Shown here piece by piece: positions 35,234 to 48,429 of a stretch of DNA of 64,000 bases. The stretch spans positions 20,646,001 to 20,710,000 of the forward strand of contig OY756970.1 of assembly GCA_963580455.1 (NCBI GenBank), in the 5' to 3' direction. Origin of the DNA: Euonymus europaeus (lineage: Eukaryota > Streptophyta > Magnoliopsida > Celastrales > Celastraceae). Numbering within the stretch: position 1 is the first letter of the stretch; every line of letters begins with the position of its first letter. The position numbers and the translations under genes were made by a program. The notes beneath the pieces were generated by a model. It was not told where the DNA came from. It saw only the letters and a program-made list of their open reading frames with translations, and ran no database searches.

Positions 35234-35648
35234 CCACTGGGCCAATGGCTTAGTGGCCACCGGTTTGTCTCAAACCTTAGTGCTCTTGGGGTAAAAGAGG
35301 TCACTGGTTTGAGTCGGGGAAGTGGTACGTTATTGGATTTAATCGTCAAAGCTGCACATCCCCCACTTTCAAACTCTCGGGGCATATGGTTCAGCAGTGA
35401 GCTGGGGGCGTGGCCCTTACGTGCGAATAATAGCGTGTCTGTCAGCGTGTTTTGGTGCTCGGGTTAGAGTCGCGTCAGTGACACGCCCTTCATGCTTAGC
35501 GCTGATGGGCTGCCATCCCTTTGGTGGACAGCGTGAAAATCCCCCTTCCCTTATTGTTGGACTGCATAACCCGCAACTTACATTCTATCCATTGGCCCAG
35601 GGCAGGGTCGGGATAGGACGGATTCTTGGATCCCGCCTCAATCCAAGA
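35234..35648 (+). mobile_element. tRNA-derived SINE, second family, 16-bp target-site duplication
   Basis: The element of about 415 bp starts CCACTGGGCCAATGG. It has an A box TGGCTTAGTGGCC at about 35247 and a B box GGTTTGAGTC at about 35308, spaced as in tRNA-type pol III promoters. It ends at a short A-rich tail (CCAAGAAAAAAA). Flanks are AAAAAATAGATAGAAA (35218-35233) and AAAAAATAGGTAGAAA (35649-35664), a 16-bp duplication with one mismatch. The interior word AAAGCTGCACATCC resembles AAGGCTGCACATCC of the SINE at 2859 and 55931, so the two families may share a central module. Confidence 0.8.
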
Positions 35649-35664
35649 AAAAAATAGGTAGAAA

Positions 35665-37345
35665 TTGAAGAAACTCGTCCCAAACTATTTTCGATAATAC
35701 ACATACACATCAAGCATACACAGGGACAGATACTATGAGTAGTATGGTGCGATGTCCTGCTGGTTTGGATTGTAATGAGAGAGAGAGAGGTTTCTCTCTT
35801 GCTAGCTTGCACTGTCAACCCAAATTTCATGGTCCCAACCCCCATTGTTGGTCTGTGGTTCACCCTACATTCAACATGACTTCTCTCTATCACTCGCACA
35901 ACTCCTTAATTACTATTTGTTTGCATCTATTCACTCTCTTCTGAACTATGGAATTTATTATTTTTGGTCCATGCCCCTACCTGCTCCAAACCTAGCTAAA
36001 TTCTCTACACTCTAATGAATTACAAACCCAAATAAAAAAAGATAGAGCTATATATTAACCTTATCGGAGATTCTGATCCACTGAAAATTTTCACCTGAAT
36101 GATTTCTTTTAGTGTGAAATATATAGATGTGCAGTGGAATTATTACATATTCACCATTTAGAACCAAAAAAACTAATTAACTGTAGATTGCATATATGCA
36201 TGATGAGATGGATTCAGCCACCGAAATTTGAAGCAATAATTAGGTCTTCTCCCCACGCATGTCATGTGCACTTGAGAAAGAAGCCAAGCACACGAGGACA
36301 GTACGTACCATGTCTTTCTTTGTCTTGGCCAACTCATCATTTTTACTTATTACAACTTATATATATATGTATGTATGTGTGTGTGTATATTCCATTTAGA
36401 CCTTATGTTTTCAAAAAAAGAGTGTCCGGATGATACAAATATTATTCGTTCAGAACCTTATCCTACCAAATTGGATTGGCATCACTGAATTTGCTACCCA
36501 AAATGTGTGTGTGTACGATATGACTGATAATTCTCTGTCGCGTTCTTTTTTTCTTCTTCCAAACTGAACTGTAAAGTGCAAAAATACATACCACGATTGC
36601 ACATTCCATCAATATTAGTTCATGTAGCAATTCTTCATCATATCCACACAAATTCTTGCTTGGTACAAAATGTAGGACCCAGAATTGGTATTCTCTGAAT
36701 AATCATGCATACAACAGGCATCGTCTGCCAAACAAGTCATATTAATATCCTTTATGTTTTTTGGATCCTATCCTCTCCAGCCTTTTTTCTCTGTGTTACT
36801 TTACATCTCCACAATTGCAATAATACCATGCAATGTTCGGCTTCAATCGCTGTTGCAAACTCGATCCGGGCCCTTATTTTTCACATGATCACTTATGGGC
36901 TTCCACATGATCCTGGACCACCCAACCTATGCCTTTAGTCACGTGTGATTATCTTATGTCCAGACAATTTAGTTAGAAAAAGGTATTGATAGGTCTGCTG
37001 ACATGGTTTCCTAGACTTCTTCAAATTCCTCCTCTCTAATTTTCTTAATAAAAAATCTGCATTTTCTGTGTTTGATACTCTTGTTGTTTTGCTGCCTGTT
37101 TTTATATGTTGCCTGTTTTTATATGTTGGAATATATGGAAGGCTAGGAACAATTGCAGATATGAGGAAAGACAAATATCTAGTAATCATATTATTGAGGA
37201 AGTGATATTGATCAAATTGGAATGCAATTTCAATGTAAAGGTAAGAGATATAAGTTGTTGCTTAAAGATCCTTTCATAGGTAACCTATTCAATATTCCTC
37301 TATATCAGAAAAAATCAGGTATGACCACTGTGTTATATTCCAATA
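35665..37345. other. Intergenic DNA, nothing recognised
   Basis: No domain-bearing frame. There is a TA/TG tract near 36360-36390 and a short duplicated word (gttgcctgtttttatat) at about 37091-37128. Confidence 0.5.
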
Positions 37346-37349
37346 ATTC

Positions 37350-37620
37350 ACCCCCTCCCCTTGGATTTGTTAAAATTAACTTGTGATGGGAGTGTTTTGA
37401 ATAATCTGGGTGATTCGGGTGGTGGTGGTGTTATTCGATATCACTTAGGCAAGTTTGTAGCCGATTTCTCAAATTTCTATGGTTTCAATTCTATTACATT
37501 TTTTAAGATGAAAGCCATTTTTTGATGGTATAAACTTGGCGTCTAGCCTAGGCTTTTCTCACTTGGTCATTAAATTTGAATCATTGACTGCTATTAATGT
37601 GCTATCTGATAGATGTAAGC
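37350..37620 (+). pseudogene. LINE RNase H-domain remnant, frameshifted
   Basis: The plus strand reads PPPLGFVKIN. After a one-base shift it reads CDGSVLNNLGDSGGGGVIRY and LGKFVADFS. After a further shift at about 37525 it reads DGINLASSLGFSHLVIKFES. This follows the RNase H order WxKxNxDG, GGxGxVxRD, EAxAxxxGLxLA and VIxESDS. Two frame changes show that it is non-functional. No reverse transcriptase is adjacent. Confidence 0.7.
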
Positions 37621-40600
37621 TTCTAATTCTCATGTTTCACATACTTGTTACAGGTATGATGATTTGCATATCAAAGTCAAATGTCTCGTTCAAATGGATA
37701 AAATGAGTCTGCCTCGAATTAGAATTAGGAAATAGGCTTAAGTATCTATTTGTTTTGGCCCTTGCATTTTGAAGGGGTTCGGCTCTAGTTCCCTTCATGT
37801 GCTCCTGAAGGACATTTCTTCTCCTCTTTATGGAATAATATTTCATTTTTTGAAAAACAGAAAGAAAGAACGAAGGATGGTACGCCACAGAGGATTTGGT
37901 CCGTGCACGCCTGCATCCATTTCATTGACGATCATAATATTATTTGAGACCCTAAAATTTGATTTTCATTTAATGTAATCATAAATAGAGAGCAACTGAT
38001 ATCTGCACATTTATATAATATACCAACCGATTAGAAATGGATGTTGACCATAAAAGCAATTTTTTATTTATTTCGCTTTTCAATAACTTTTTACAAAAAT
38101 AATAAACATTCAACACCACTAGATAAGGTAAGTTACTAAGTTTAGTGGGACCAGGGTATATTGAAAACAATGTGAGTCCAAAGTCATCAAATATGTGGAG
38201 GGATGTATATGAGTAGATGAATTGTGGGAATGAGAGAGAGAGAGAGAGAGAATAGGATGGAGACATGTAAACCATTACTAAATAATTGGATCATAGAAAT
38301 GGAAAGTTTTTTGGTTCGCTTGTGCATGAAATTGGTTGTCATATGGTATACAGTTTTCAATACTTGTTGGGCTCAAATGCCCAACGACTCTTCTAGGTGT
38401 GGTGGTCCAATTTAGGGCACAAATTCCCAAAGCAAATTAATAGCATTGAAATTAGAAACACACGTGGGGGCCGGAGAGCCTTTTGTTTCAATCTCCCTAC
38501 AAATCCCACGTGAGATGTTTTACTAGGTGAGATGGTTAAAGATTCCTTTTTTCATAATTTTAAATTATTAAAAATATTATATTTTAAAATTTGAAAAATA
38601 GTATGTAAAAAGTTGTTAGATCCATAGTTTTAAGTTGTATAAAATGTTGTGAATTGTTTGATTTATTTTTTTTACGTTGATTTTTTGTTATGATATTTTA
38701 TATCAAATGATAAAAAGTACGTTGTAATTAAAAAAAAATATTGAATAAAAAATTTAAATTAGACACATAATTAGAGTTCTCACATAACATTTTAACAATA
38801 TTCATAACACATAATAATTTTAAAAATATTAATGTGTATCAAATATTAAATCAGCTATTAAAAATAAATTGGGGTGAGTGGAGCATATTCAGGATCCTTA
38901 TAAAATTCCTCAAGTCTCTGCTAACAATTGGTCTTTCATCACCAACAGAGAACCAACAATAAGCAATTGCGTGTAAATTAGCCAGATATGGTAGAAAAGC
39001 AAGATCAGCGTCTCATTTTCAACTTTCGTCCGCATTTAAGCGGTCCAAATCGTAATTTTAAAGAAGCTGCTTCATATGCATCATTTTTTAATGGATCTCA
39101 CAGCTTTCAGACTCCCGCCTCACACTAATCAGCTTTTAATGGGCAAATTAACACAAAGGGATTGGTACAAGATTATGAAATTATGTACAAATAGAGTTTC
39201 TATTTGTTAATGCAGTCAATGGGGGTTTGTTTTCCGAGACTTTCATGTGGTGCGTATGTTCCCCTCAAACGGTGCATGTTAAAAAGTCTTTAAGGTTGGC
39301 CATGGGACGGCTAAAATGGTGACCATAATGTGGTGAGATGTGGAAGGCTTTAATTAGGAGTTTAGACTCAGAGTCATGAGAGGCCCCATATCATCAGACT
39401 TGGAGATCAAATGATCCATTGAATGTGGTGTAATCATTTCACTTTGTAAAAAGCTTGGAAATGTTGACCAGCTCACTTGTCTGACTACTGGTGAGTCCAA
39501 TTGGCTAAGAGAGTACGTCAGTAGTGTAGCCTTGTGCACACATCAATGATCAATGGTTAAAAAGCAAAAGTTAGGTTACCTACTTTTGACTCCTGCGTAC
39601 CACTTTTCTTTATATGATCCTCTTTCTACTTGATCAAAAAGTAGGGCTCTGAACAAAAATTGATACTCATCTCGTCGGTATTTGATAGATTGAATTTTTA
39701 TTTTAATTTTATTCAAATTATAACAAAAATAATAAAGATTATAATAATTTTTATCTCAAAATTATCTCAACAAATATATATTATTCATTTATTGTGTGTG
39801 ATTTTTAATGAGTCTCTTGCTATAATATCATGATATTTAATGAATGAATGTCACAAACTACTGAAATATTTTTGGGATGAAAATTACTGAGACTCCTAGA
39901 ATTACTGATTTTAAATAAAAATGATTAGTTTATTAATTTATCCTCATTTATTATACATATTTATCAACAAATGACATTAAATCATAGCAATAGTAAGGTG
40001 TGAGATATTAATAAATGGCATATTAGAAAAAAAATTAATTAAATTAATTATTTTAATCATATTAATTGAAAAAAACAAACGAACCTATTAAATAGGGATA
40101 TAGGGAGAAAATCAAAATCCAGAAAAATAGAACCATTTTGTTGATTTTTTCAAAAATATTTTTCACTGAAATCAAATCAAAAAATGGATTCAAAATTGAT
40201 GAAATGATTTAGACAACAAATTGACCGTTGAAACCCTACCAAAAATAGCTCTATGCTAAGTACAATTCCCACTAACCATAAAGATCCCACCACATAACCC
40301 CTCCACGACTTTTTCCTCATGCATTATTTGCTTTAAGAAAAGAAAAAAAGGTAAGTCCTTGAAAAGATATGTCTGTCTCAAACGATAAGTTCTATCATTG
40401 ATCCTCTGTATTAACAATGCGAATGGCTCACTGATGATCTTTTTTCTTAATCATGATTACAAAAGAACGACAGACGCAAATAATTTCTGGATCTACGGAC
40501 AATCAAAACTAACACTAAATAACAACAAAAAACAGAGTTAGAAGAATATTAAAAAAAAAGTACACTACTCAAGAAAATCCAGTCTCCTTTTCTTGATCTC

Positions 40601-40960
40601 ATTCTTCCATTGATTAATCAGTACTGACTTCTCCATTAGAGAGATTAATTTCCAACTTTGACTTCCATTTTCTTTATGGAAATTAAGGGAATTGTGTCTG
40701 TTTCCTTCCTGATGGTCTCTCCCATTTAAGGATTGAAGGCCCTTCAATTGTCTAAAAAAAGAATAGATCACTATGTCTTCGTCTAATTGGGGCAGGCATG
40801 ATCCTCAAGTCAGGGCTCCAAGAAATCTGGAACTAAATCCGCCACCAGAAAGTCCTCATCTTAAAATAACATGATTCGATGCGGTCAGTACTCATGCAAT
40901 CCAAATACTATGAACATTGATTGAATCTCCCTTCCGGGTATTCTGCTGATATTTAACATA
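37621..40960. other. Intergenic DNA and 3' flank of the PIN gene
   Basis: Very AT-rich. A (GA)n microsatellite lies at about 38230-38252. Frames at 37637-37888, 39354-39539 and 40565-40771 have no recognisable features. The last 100 bases probably include the PIN 3' UTR. Confidence 0.5.
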
Positions 40961-40972
40961 ATTGGAGAGAAT

Positions 40973-43776
40973 TTACACTCCAAGTGCTATGTAGTAAACT
41001 AGAGTAATTGGCAGCGCTATTAACATCCCAAATATTACCCTGAAAAATCATAATCCAAATATTTTGTTATTAGACGGGGAAAAAAACACTAATCAAAGAA
41101 TTTAATGATATGCAGATTTTACTTACGCAGTGCTAAGGATGGCTGGATGAACATTGTATTCTTTCGCGAACACAAATGGAACAATTCCTTGTGGGAGTGC
41201 AGCCTACAATATGGGTTTGGGTCAACAATAGATCAAATTAGTTGATTATTATGCCATCAATAATGCATATTTACGTATAAATTAAGGATATACCTGCACA
41301 ATTGCTATACGGAGGAGGTTGCCACGCAAGCCAACTGCGATTGCAGCCACCGCCATCACGGCAGGCCCAGTAAGGAATCTAATGACCATGGCGAAAGTGG
41401 CTACCGAGTTCCCACACGCAATTAGTTTGGGTTGTAAAGCCATGAACAGACCTGTCACCATTTATTTTGTATCGACCAACCGAATCAGGACCATTTGAAG
41501 ATGAAAAAGATACATACAATCCAAAGTATCAAAAACCATAATTTCAACCACCTTTCACTAACATGGTGCGAAAAAAAAGCTTCCTAACACCGACCCCGGA
41601 GTCCGGACCATAAAAGCGACAGCCCATTAACTGGGCCCACATGTCGGTTGCTTAATCAAATTGGGAAAAGATGAAATCCGATTTCTTGTGACTACACCCA
41701 ACGGATGTCACAAGAAAATGGATGGCTCTGAGTTGTCCACCCAGGCAAATGCGGCTATGAAGAACCAACTCCCTGAATTACTTGTACTTGTTGATTATCA
41801 TAATTATCCATCTTTTCGATTCTTAATCTTAGATAGTTAAGAGAATGTCAGTCATGTACTATTATATATTGAGCGAATGAATAATAGACAGTGAAAGGCT
41901 TTAAATGCTGGCATCAATAATAATATAATTTGCAACCCGATGAGTCTGAGTCTGAGTCTCACCTAAGCTGAACATAGCCATTCCAAGCCCGGCATCGGAC
42001 AATATGGAGATTGACTTCTCTATTATTTGAGGCATAGACACATGCCACCTGCAACCGCATCCCATCGACAATAATTTAATTTCCATAATATATAAAAATT
42101 TGCTCCAGGATTGGCCTTAATTTTTTTGTAAATTAAATTTTGTGGCTTACCGGAAACAAATCAAGGACCAAATAAGGCCGATGAGGCTAGAGTATGTGTT
42201 TGGATTGCGGATTAGTTTGCGCCAAACCATGATTAGGATCAGACGAGTCATTACACTAGCCGGAGGCATTTGTTTCACTGCACCAGATTCTTGTGCTCCG
42301 TCAACTTTTGGATGCATCTCTACAGATGAGCTGGACCCCAGTTTATAGAGTCCTGTGGGTCCCATTTTCTCCCCCTCATCTTCCACATCTCCTGCTTTTC
42401 CAGCAGAGCCGAAGTCCTCATCAACGAAGTCTCCATTTGCAAGAATGGCTTCGTAACATCAACAATTTTTCAAAATCAGAGTAAAAAACGACGGGAATCC
42501 GCATGTACACAATTAACTGAATCGGCAATTTAATTATACCTTTACTTTCCCCGTTTGGTGGATGATCAGCGACCAACATCCTGATCTCCTTGGCGCCATG
42601 ATCGGACCGTCCAGATTGCTCGGAAGCACCAAAATCAGGACCACCGAATACGTGGAGTCCGCCGGCGACCTCAGATACTGGAGACGCACTTGAGCTCCAA
42701 ACAAACATGTGAAGCTCTTTAGCATCATGGTTTGCTTTACTATTTTGCTGCTGCTGCGGCGGCGGCGGATTTTTAGTATTTTTACTGACTGCACAAGCGA
42801 ATGCCGGGTTCGGGGCTGGGTAATTTGTGGGTACCGTCTGTGCCGGGTAATAACCGAAACGAGGAGCAGTTATTGTAGCCGGTGGCGTTTCTTCGACATT
42901 GGACGGTCTAGGCGTCGGGCCTCTCGATGACTGGACGGAGTACAAGTCCGCCGCACCAAAATTGGATGGCCTGCCTGGGAATCCTTGTACGCCCGTCATG
43001 GAGTAGAATTCCGAACTGTTGAAATTCGAACCTCTCGGTGTCGGATTTCTGGAGGAACTCAAGCTGTAAATCTCCGCTCCTGAGAGGTTCGAAGGACGAG
43101 GGGTCAATGCAGAGAGCGAACACGGCCCCAGAGACCTCCTTGACGCGTTTGATTTTCTAACTTTGACATGTAGCTTCCCGTCGTCGCCGATCTCAGCATC
43201 TGTTTGCAAGAAGTCCCGCCCGTCGAGTGATACAACATCGGAATCCACCTTGAAGGAGACAATTGATGCGGCTGTCTCCGGGAACTGCTCCATGATCAAC
43301 ATCTTCGCTCCTCTGTACTCGAAGAGAAAGAGAAGGAGAGTGTACCAGATGATACACTGCATCACAACTATTTGAACCATCAAGCTCCCGGAATATTTTC
43401 CGTACATGGCGATTAGGAGTGGAATTCCCATAACAAGCGTGTTTGGGAGGGTAGACAAGGAAAAGATCGTGATCATCCATTCTAGGCTTCCGTTTCTGGT
43501 GAAATTAGTCCAGAAACCAAGAAAAAACAGCATGATGACCTTCTGCAGTGTGTCCGCAGCGATGAACCGAAAATTCATGGCGTAGGGATCGTTTGTGGAG
43601 ATGAAGTGGAAGGAAAGGAGAGGAACAGCGAAGACGGCAACGAATCTGTTGATGCCGGAGCACTGGTCAGGACTGAAAATCTTCCACCACCGGACGGAAC
43701 CGTATGCCAAGATCATGGCCACGTAAAGAGGAATCACCGCCGTCAAGACGGTGTAGAGATCTTTCCAGCTAATCAT
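40973..43776 (-). CDS. PIN3: PIN-family auxin efflux carrier (PIN3/4/7 type), 640 aa, six exons
   Basis: The product exports indole-3-acetic acid across the plasma membrane. Exons on the minus strand are 43776-42540, 42448-42151, 42048-41963, 41451-41294, 41203-41127 and 41039-40973. All have GT-AG borders, phases match, and the sum is 640 codons plus stop, the usual length for canonical PINs. The N-terminal five-helix bundle starts [20 protein letters not shown], a PIN3/4/7-clade start. The long hydrophilic loop (about residues 155-480) holds three TPRxS motifs at 225-229, 246-250 and 288-292, targets of PID/WAG and D6PK kinases. It also holds [14 protein letters not shown] before the C-terminal bundle is the conserved internalisation motif. 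The C-terminal helices end LVYYIALGV. The loop includes a Pro/Gln run (PPPPQQQQ). Orthology to a single Arabidopsis gene is not resolved. Confidence 0.95.
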
Positions 43777-44027
43777 CTGTAGAGGTTGTTGTCAACAGTA
43801 CTTGCGTGTTCCTTCAAGATCTAATAGCAGTTGAAGGTGAATGACATTGGAGAGCAGATTGGACAGAAGAGAAAGGGCAAAATGGGAAGGAAGAAAAAAC
43901 CGTTATGTAACTAGATTTGGGGGATATATGTCCTCTGCAGCCGCTGCTGCCCCTTTACTGGCACTACCGATGAAAGGTAGAGAGAGAATATAATAGTTTC
44001 CAAGCGGAGCAAGCACCTCGAAGAAAT

Positions 44028-44044
44028 ATAGTATATATAGAGGC
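44028..44044 (-). promoter_or_regulatory. TATA box of the PIN gene
   Basis: On the minus strand CCTCTATATATACT lies about 255 bases upstream of the PIN start codon. It is the only strong TATA element in the near upstream region. GA-rich leader sequence follows. Confidence 0.55.
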
Positions 44045-44109
44045 CAGCAACTGAGAGAGAGAAGGAGGAGGATGACGTGGATATATACTTGCGTAGTACG
44101 TACAAACTA

Positions 44110-45547
44110 CAGTGTGAGAGAGTGGCTAACTACGGTTAGGAAGTGACAGCCGGTACCGGTTACTTTAACCAAACATGGGTTTACAGTAGAGTATAGAAAT
44201 ATAGAATGATATAGTTGTGCGCATATAGATAGAAATTCGCATGTCACTATGATTTATTGAGTGATATTAGAAACTAAAGTCTCCCCTCAAAAGATTGCCA
44301 GTGAATAATCACTTCAACAGAGGCCCAATGTGATAAAATCGTGCTTGTTCCATGTATTTTAAAAAATTGGACAATCTCAAGTGAAGAATATCCTTGATAG
44401 AATGAGTTGAGCCAAAGTATAAAATCTTATTGGAGTCGAGGTTTCAAACTTCCACCTGTATGCATCACATGTTGGATTTTTCGGATGTCTTTATAATGGA
44501 TCACCCACAGATAACTCTAACTCATCGTAATTCCATTTATTTGGTCCGACACAACTTAGTGAGAGTGTTAGAAATCAAAGTCTAATATCGAAACATTATG
44601 GACAAACAATCTAACTTATAAACATACATTACTATCAAAAGACACAGTTTATAGTAAAATGACAACACCATGTCGATCCGATGCATTAGCTGAAAACTGA
44701 CAATACATTTGATGGAATACGTTTGGCTAAATTATAAAATAAAAAAAAGCGACGTGGACAGTCACTCCTCTATTACTGATTAGGGCCTTCCCCTTCTCTT
44801 TTTCAATTTCGTTCAAAATTAAAGTTAAAATTACTGTACTGGAATTTTGACAAGCGGAGGCTCGAGGGTTGAAAATTGGGTATGTGTCCTCCAGCCTGAG
44901 ACAAGGACACCTCACTAATTGGCATTGAGTCATAATTTTTTTAGGTTTATACAAGTTAACGAGAGGAGTTAATTAATTAGTATTGGAGGTGATTACGCAG
45001 GAGACTGGCTGATGATATCAATCAAAGACGTGAGAGATTCAAAACCTTTGACCACTTCCTTTCGCCAATTTTTCTACTAATAGATCTACTGTGAAAGGTG
45101 CTCAAGAAGATAAATAGAAGTCATATTCAATTTGACCAAACAAACAAAATTAGTAATTGGTCGGTCAAAGTTTGCCAAATTAACAATGACAATTGTTTCA
45201 AATTGGAAGGTTTTTTTTTTTATAAAAAAAACATCAATTGACGAAGGATGGACATGCATGCATCCACCGCATGAACATATTAGATTTATCGATACAATTT
45301 TCTGAACCAAACCTAATTAAATGAAGAAAAGAATATAGGTGTTTACGTGGTTCAATAAATTGCATACATCTATGAATGTCTGAACTTTTATTCAAGAGGT
45401 TAGTGGATTTATATAAAACATCAGAGTGAGAGAATTAGCTTGTGTCTGATGATCAACTTAAAGTCTTCCTTTTATAGAGATGAAACATAACTCCTCTTAT
45501 GATTAGGGTTATCATTTAATCTCTCACATTAATATCTATGAGGGTTA
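44110..45547. other. Intergenic DNA, nothing recognised
   Basis: No domain-bearing frame. The segment has AT-rich spacer only, upstream of the PIN promoter on one side and the hAT element on the other. Confidence 0.5.
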
Positions 45548-45555
45548 CATCCCTT

Positions 45556-46755
45556 CAGTGGCGTTCCTGAGGGGGGGGTGAGAGGGGCGGCCGCCCAGGG
45601 GCCCCTAATTTTTTTTTTAATACTAATATATTTTAATATATGTATAAGATTTATTGTTTATAACTATTGTGTTGTTATTTGGCTTGTGATCTAGCGACAA
45701 AGTTGATATTTTATATTTTTAATACATTGGACAGTGGTTCGAGCCCAAGTTCTAACATATATATATTTTTTCATTTTTCATACTCAAAATTGGGCCCTCC
45801 AATTTTAAGTCCAATGATAAAAGTTATGACTTTAATTTACCTACAAAGGCCCAATTGGTCAATTTGACTACTACAAGCCCTAATTTGCCTAATTTGTCTC
45901 TTTTGGAATTTGGACTCTCTCGTCTCATCTCTGTCTCACTTTCCACTCTCTGTCTCCAACGGGCAACCTGCAAGGCTGCAACGTCTCTCTATTAGTCTAT
46001 TTTTGATTTTTTGGGTCGTCGTCTCCACTCGTCTGGTTCTAGTTGCTACTTGCTGGGTCGCCTGGGCGCTGCCGCTGGCTGATGGTGGGCTGCTCACTGG
46101 TGGCTGGTGCGGTGGTGCCTGGTGCTGGTGGGAGCTGGTAGTGGACTAGTGGTTGCTCACTGCTCAAGTGCTCAGTTGCTTGCTGACTTGCTGAGTTGCT
46201 GCGACAGCGAGCCTATGGAGCTGTCTTGCTGGGCAGCTTAGGTGTTTTCGCTCCTCAATCCTCATTTGATTTGTTTCTTTGTTACTTGCTGATTTTTTTC
46301 TTAATTTAGTTGATTTGTTGCCTTGTTACCTGCTGATTATTTGATTAATTTAGTTAGATTTGACAATTTGCAGCCTTTGTGCTTGTGTGGAGCGTGGACT
46401 GTGCCACTGTGGCTTTGTTAATTGAGTGATTTCATTATTTAATTGATAAGTAATTTATCAATTTAAGCATAATGAGTAGTCAAAATTGAAGTTAATAAAG
46501 TCATACCTTCGATTTATCATGTCACAAGAAAGGTTAAATGGGTTAGTAATGTTATCTATTGAAAGTAATTTAGCGGAAAAGATTGATTATACTACTGTAA
46601 TTAATGATTTTGCATCTCAAAATGCTAGAAGAGCCGTATTTGAATAATATTATACCTTATAGTCAATTTTTTTTTAAAGATATATGATAGCATTTTAAGA
46701 GGGGCCCCTTTTGAAGAGTTCGCCCAGGGCCCCCCAAATGTCAGGAACGCCACTG
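45556..46755 (+). mobile_element. hAT transposon deletion derivative, 1.2 kb, 8-bp TSD
   Basis: Perfect 15-bp terminal inverted repeats CAGTGGCGTTCCTGA...TCAGGAACGCCACTG bound the element. CATCCCTT directly repeats at 45548-45555 and 46756-46763, the 8-bp duplication diagnostic of hAT. Subterminal sequence is GC-rich at both ends (GGGGCCCC-type words) and also partly inverted. Most of the transposase is deleted. A run of T (45608-45617) and a CT-rich leader-like segment (45900-46000) precede the remaining coding end. Confidence 0.93.
46519..46647 (+). pseudogene. hAT transposase C-terminal remnant
   Basis: The frame reads MSQERLNGLVMLSIESNL and, after a short gap, VINDFASQNARRAVFE before a stop. 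This is the C-terminal end of the hAT dimerisation region as seen in zinc finger MYM-type/TTF-type hAT proteins (QERLxxLAxLSIExxL...FAxxxARR). Only about 42 codons remain of a protein usually 700-800 residues long. The ATG at its start is simply an internal methionine. Confidence 0.7.
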
Positions 46756-46763
46756 CATCCCTT

Positions 46764-48427
46764 AATATTTAACTATTGAGATAACCTTTCCTTTACCCCT
46801 AGGTTGAGACCTTTCTCTTACCTTGAGTTAGGTTGATTCTCTGCCTGCTCTCTAACAAGCTATAATATACATTCTTCATTCTTATGTAACCTATCACGTT
46901 GACTAGGCATAAATCATTTTATTATCCACAATATTTATGTTCACTCAAATGTTGGATTACACTACTATTCTCAAAAGTTTAACTTGTGGATAATGATCGA
47001 TGTTGTGCCTAATCTTGAATTGGATACTCGACTACTCCAAAATTTCTTGATCATTCGTTGATTATTCCAACGAGACTGAATCACACATGAATCTTTTTTA
47101 ATTTGTTGGATTATAATGATGATTAGCAACTACGCATGTGAAGAAAACATGCATGTCCTATATAGTTGGGTCTGTGATTATTAGTCAAATTATATATATA
47201 AACATATATATGTGTGTAACACCAATGTGGTCTATATTTTTTGTCAACAAAAATGCAACTTTTTGAATTAAAAGTTAAAAAATTTCTGACAAAATGGTGA
47301 CAATTATTATTATTATCGAGACAAACTGCATATATTTTGTCTGCAGATACTACAGTTAGAGGAGGGGGTTCACAATAGTAGGTATGTGTTAATTTAAAAA
47401 ATCCCTTCAAAAAATTGTCACATAATCATCAAACCACCATGATATTGCTTCTATTACAAGATTCTATTTCTGTCAACTCAGTCAAAGATAAAAGAAACTT
47501 ACTGTCAGTCAGTTCTATATCAACTGATGACGTCATTCTCATTTCTTTTCTTAAACAAAAATATGTTTCAAAATTATATATGATTGAATTGATGAATTAA
47601 GTAATTAAAAATGAGAGTTGGTGTCATTCTACTTCCTTAACGTGCCCAACCTATATTTTTGCATTTTTGTAAATGATAATTTTATTTTAAAAAAATATAC
47701 AAAATAAATCAAAGAGGGACAGAACTTGCAATAAATTATGTATTTATAAATTACACTTATTTATTTATATCAGTAAAACATTTCTCTCAATACAATCAAC
47801 AAAACACAAATCTCTATATATTTATCTCTCGTTATTTTAATAAGCCAACAATTTCCTTGTTATCTATATTGTTCTCATTAAAATTATACAAAAATTAATA
47901 TTAGTTCCCATCATAATTACAAAAAATAAAATTTCTATGCATACCTGATTGGTTTGCAAACAACTATGAGCACGTCACTTTCATAAAAAAAAAGTTACGG
48001 CACATCTCGAGGGGGTAAAATACGCACGGCTCATGACTACCAAATTCACAAGATTTTATATGGAGTATTTTTTAAATATTTGTATTACAGTATTCCTAAA
48101 CTTATTTAGACTTCCTATTAAAAAATAAAATTAGCTTAATAATTGTCAGTCTATTTTAATTTTAAAATAAAAAATTAACTCATTCAAGACATCTTTAAAT
48201 TTTTAAGAGAGGCCTCTTTTTTATAATTTGCCCCGAATGTCCGAGACTCAACTGTACAGGTGATAAACAAATCAAAATTAGACTGAATTAGAAAACACAT
48301 AATTTTTATATACAGTTCATTTTTTTCTACGAATAGTCTGTCCAATAGCCAATATACTACGTTTAATCCAACGACAAAATTTTTGTCTAAAGATGAATGA
48401 TTAATGAGAATTAATTATTAATTGTGC
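46764..48427. other. Intergenic DNA, nothing recognised
   Basis: AT-rich spacer; open frames at 47123-47600 overlap on both strands and lack domain features. Confidence 0.5.
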
Positions 48428-48429
48428 TA

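Noticed and set aside
42142..43480. Opposite-strand and shifted frames across the PIN gene
   Set aside because: Shadows of the PIN exons, which are confirmed by splice phases and family similarity.
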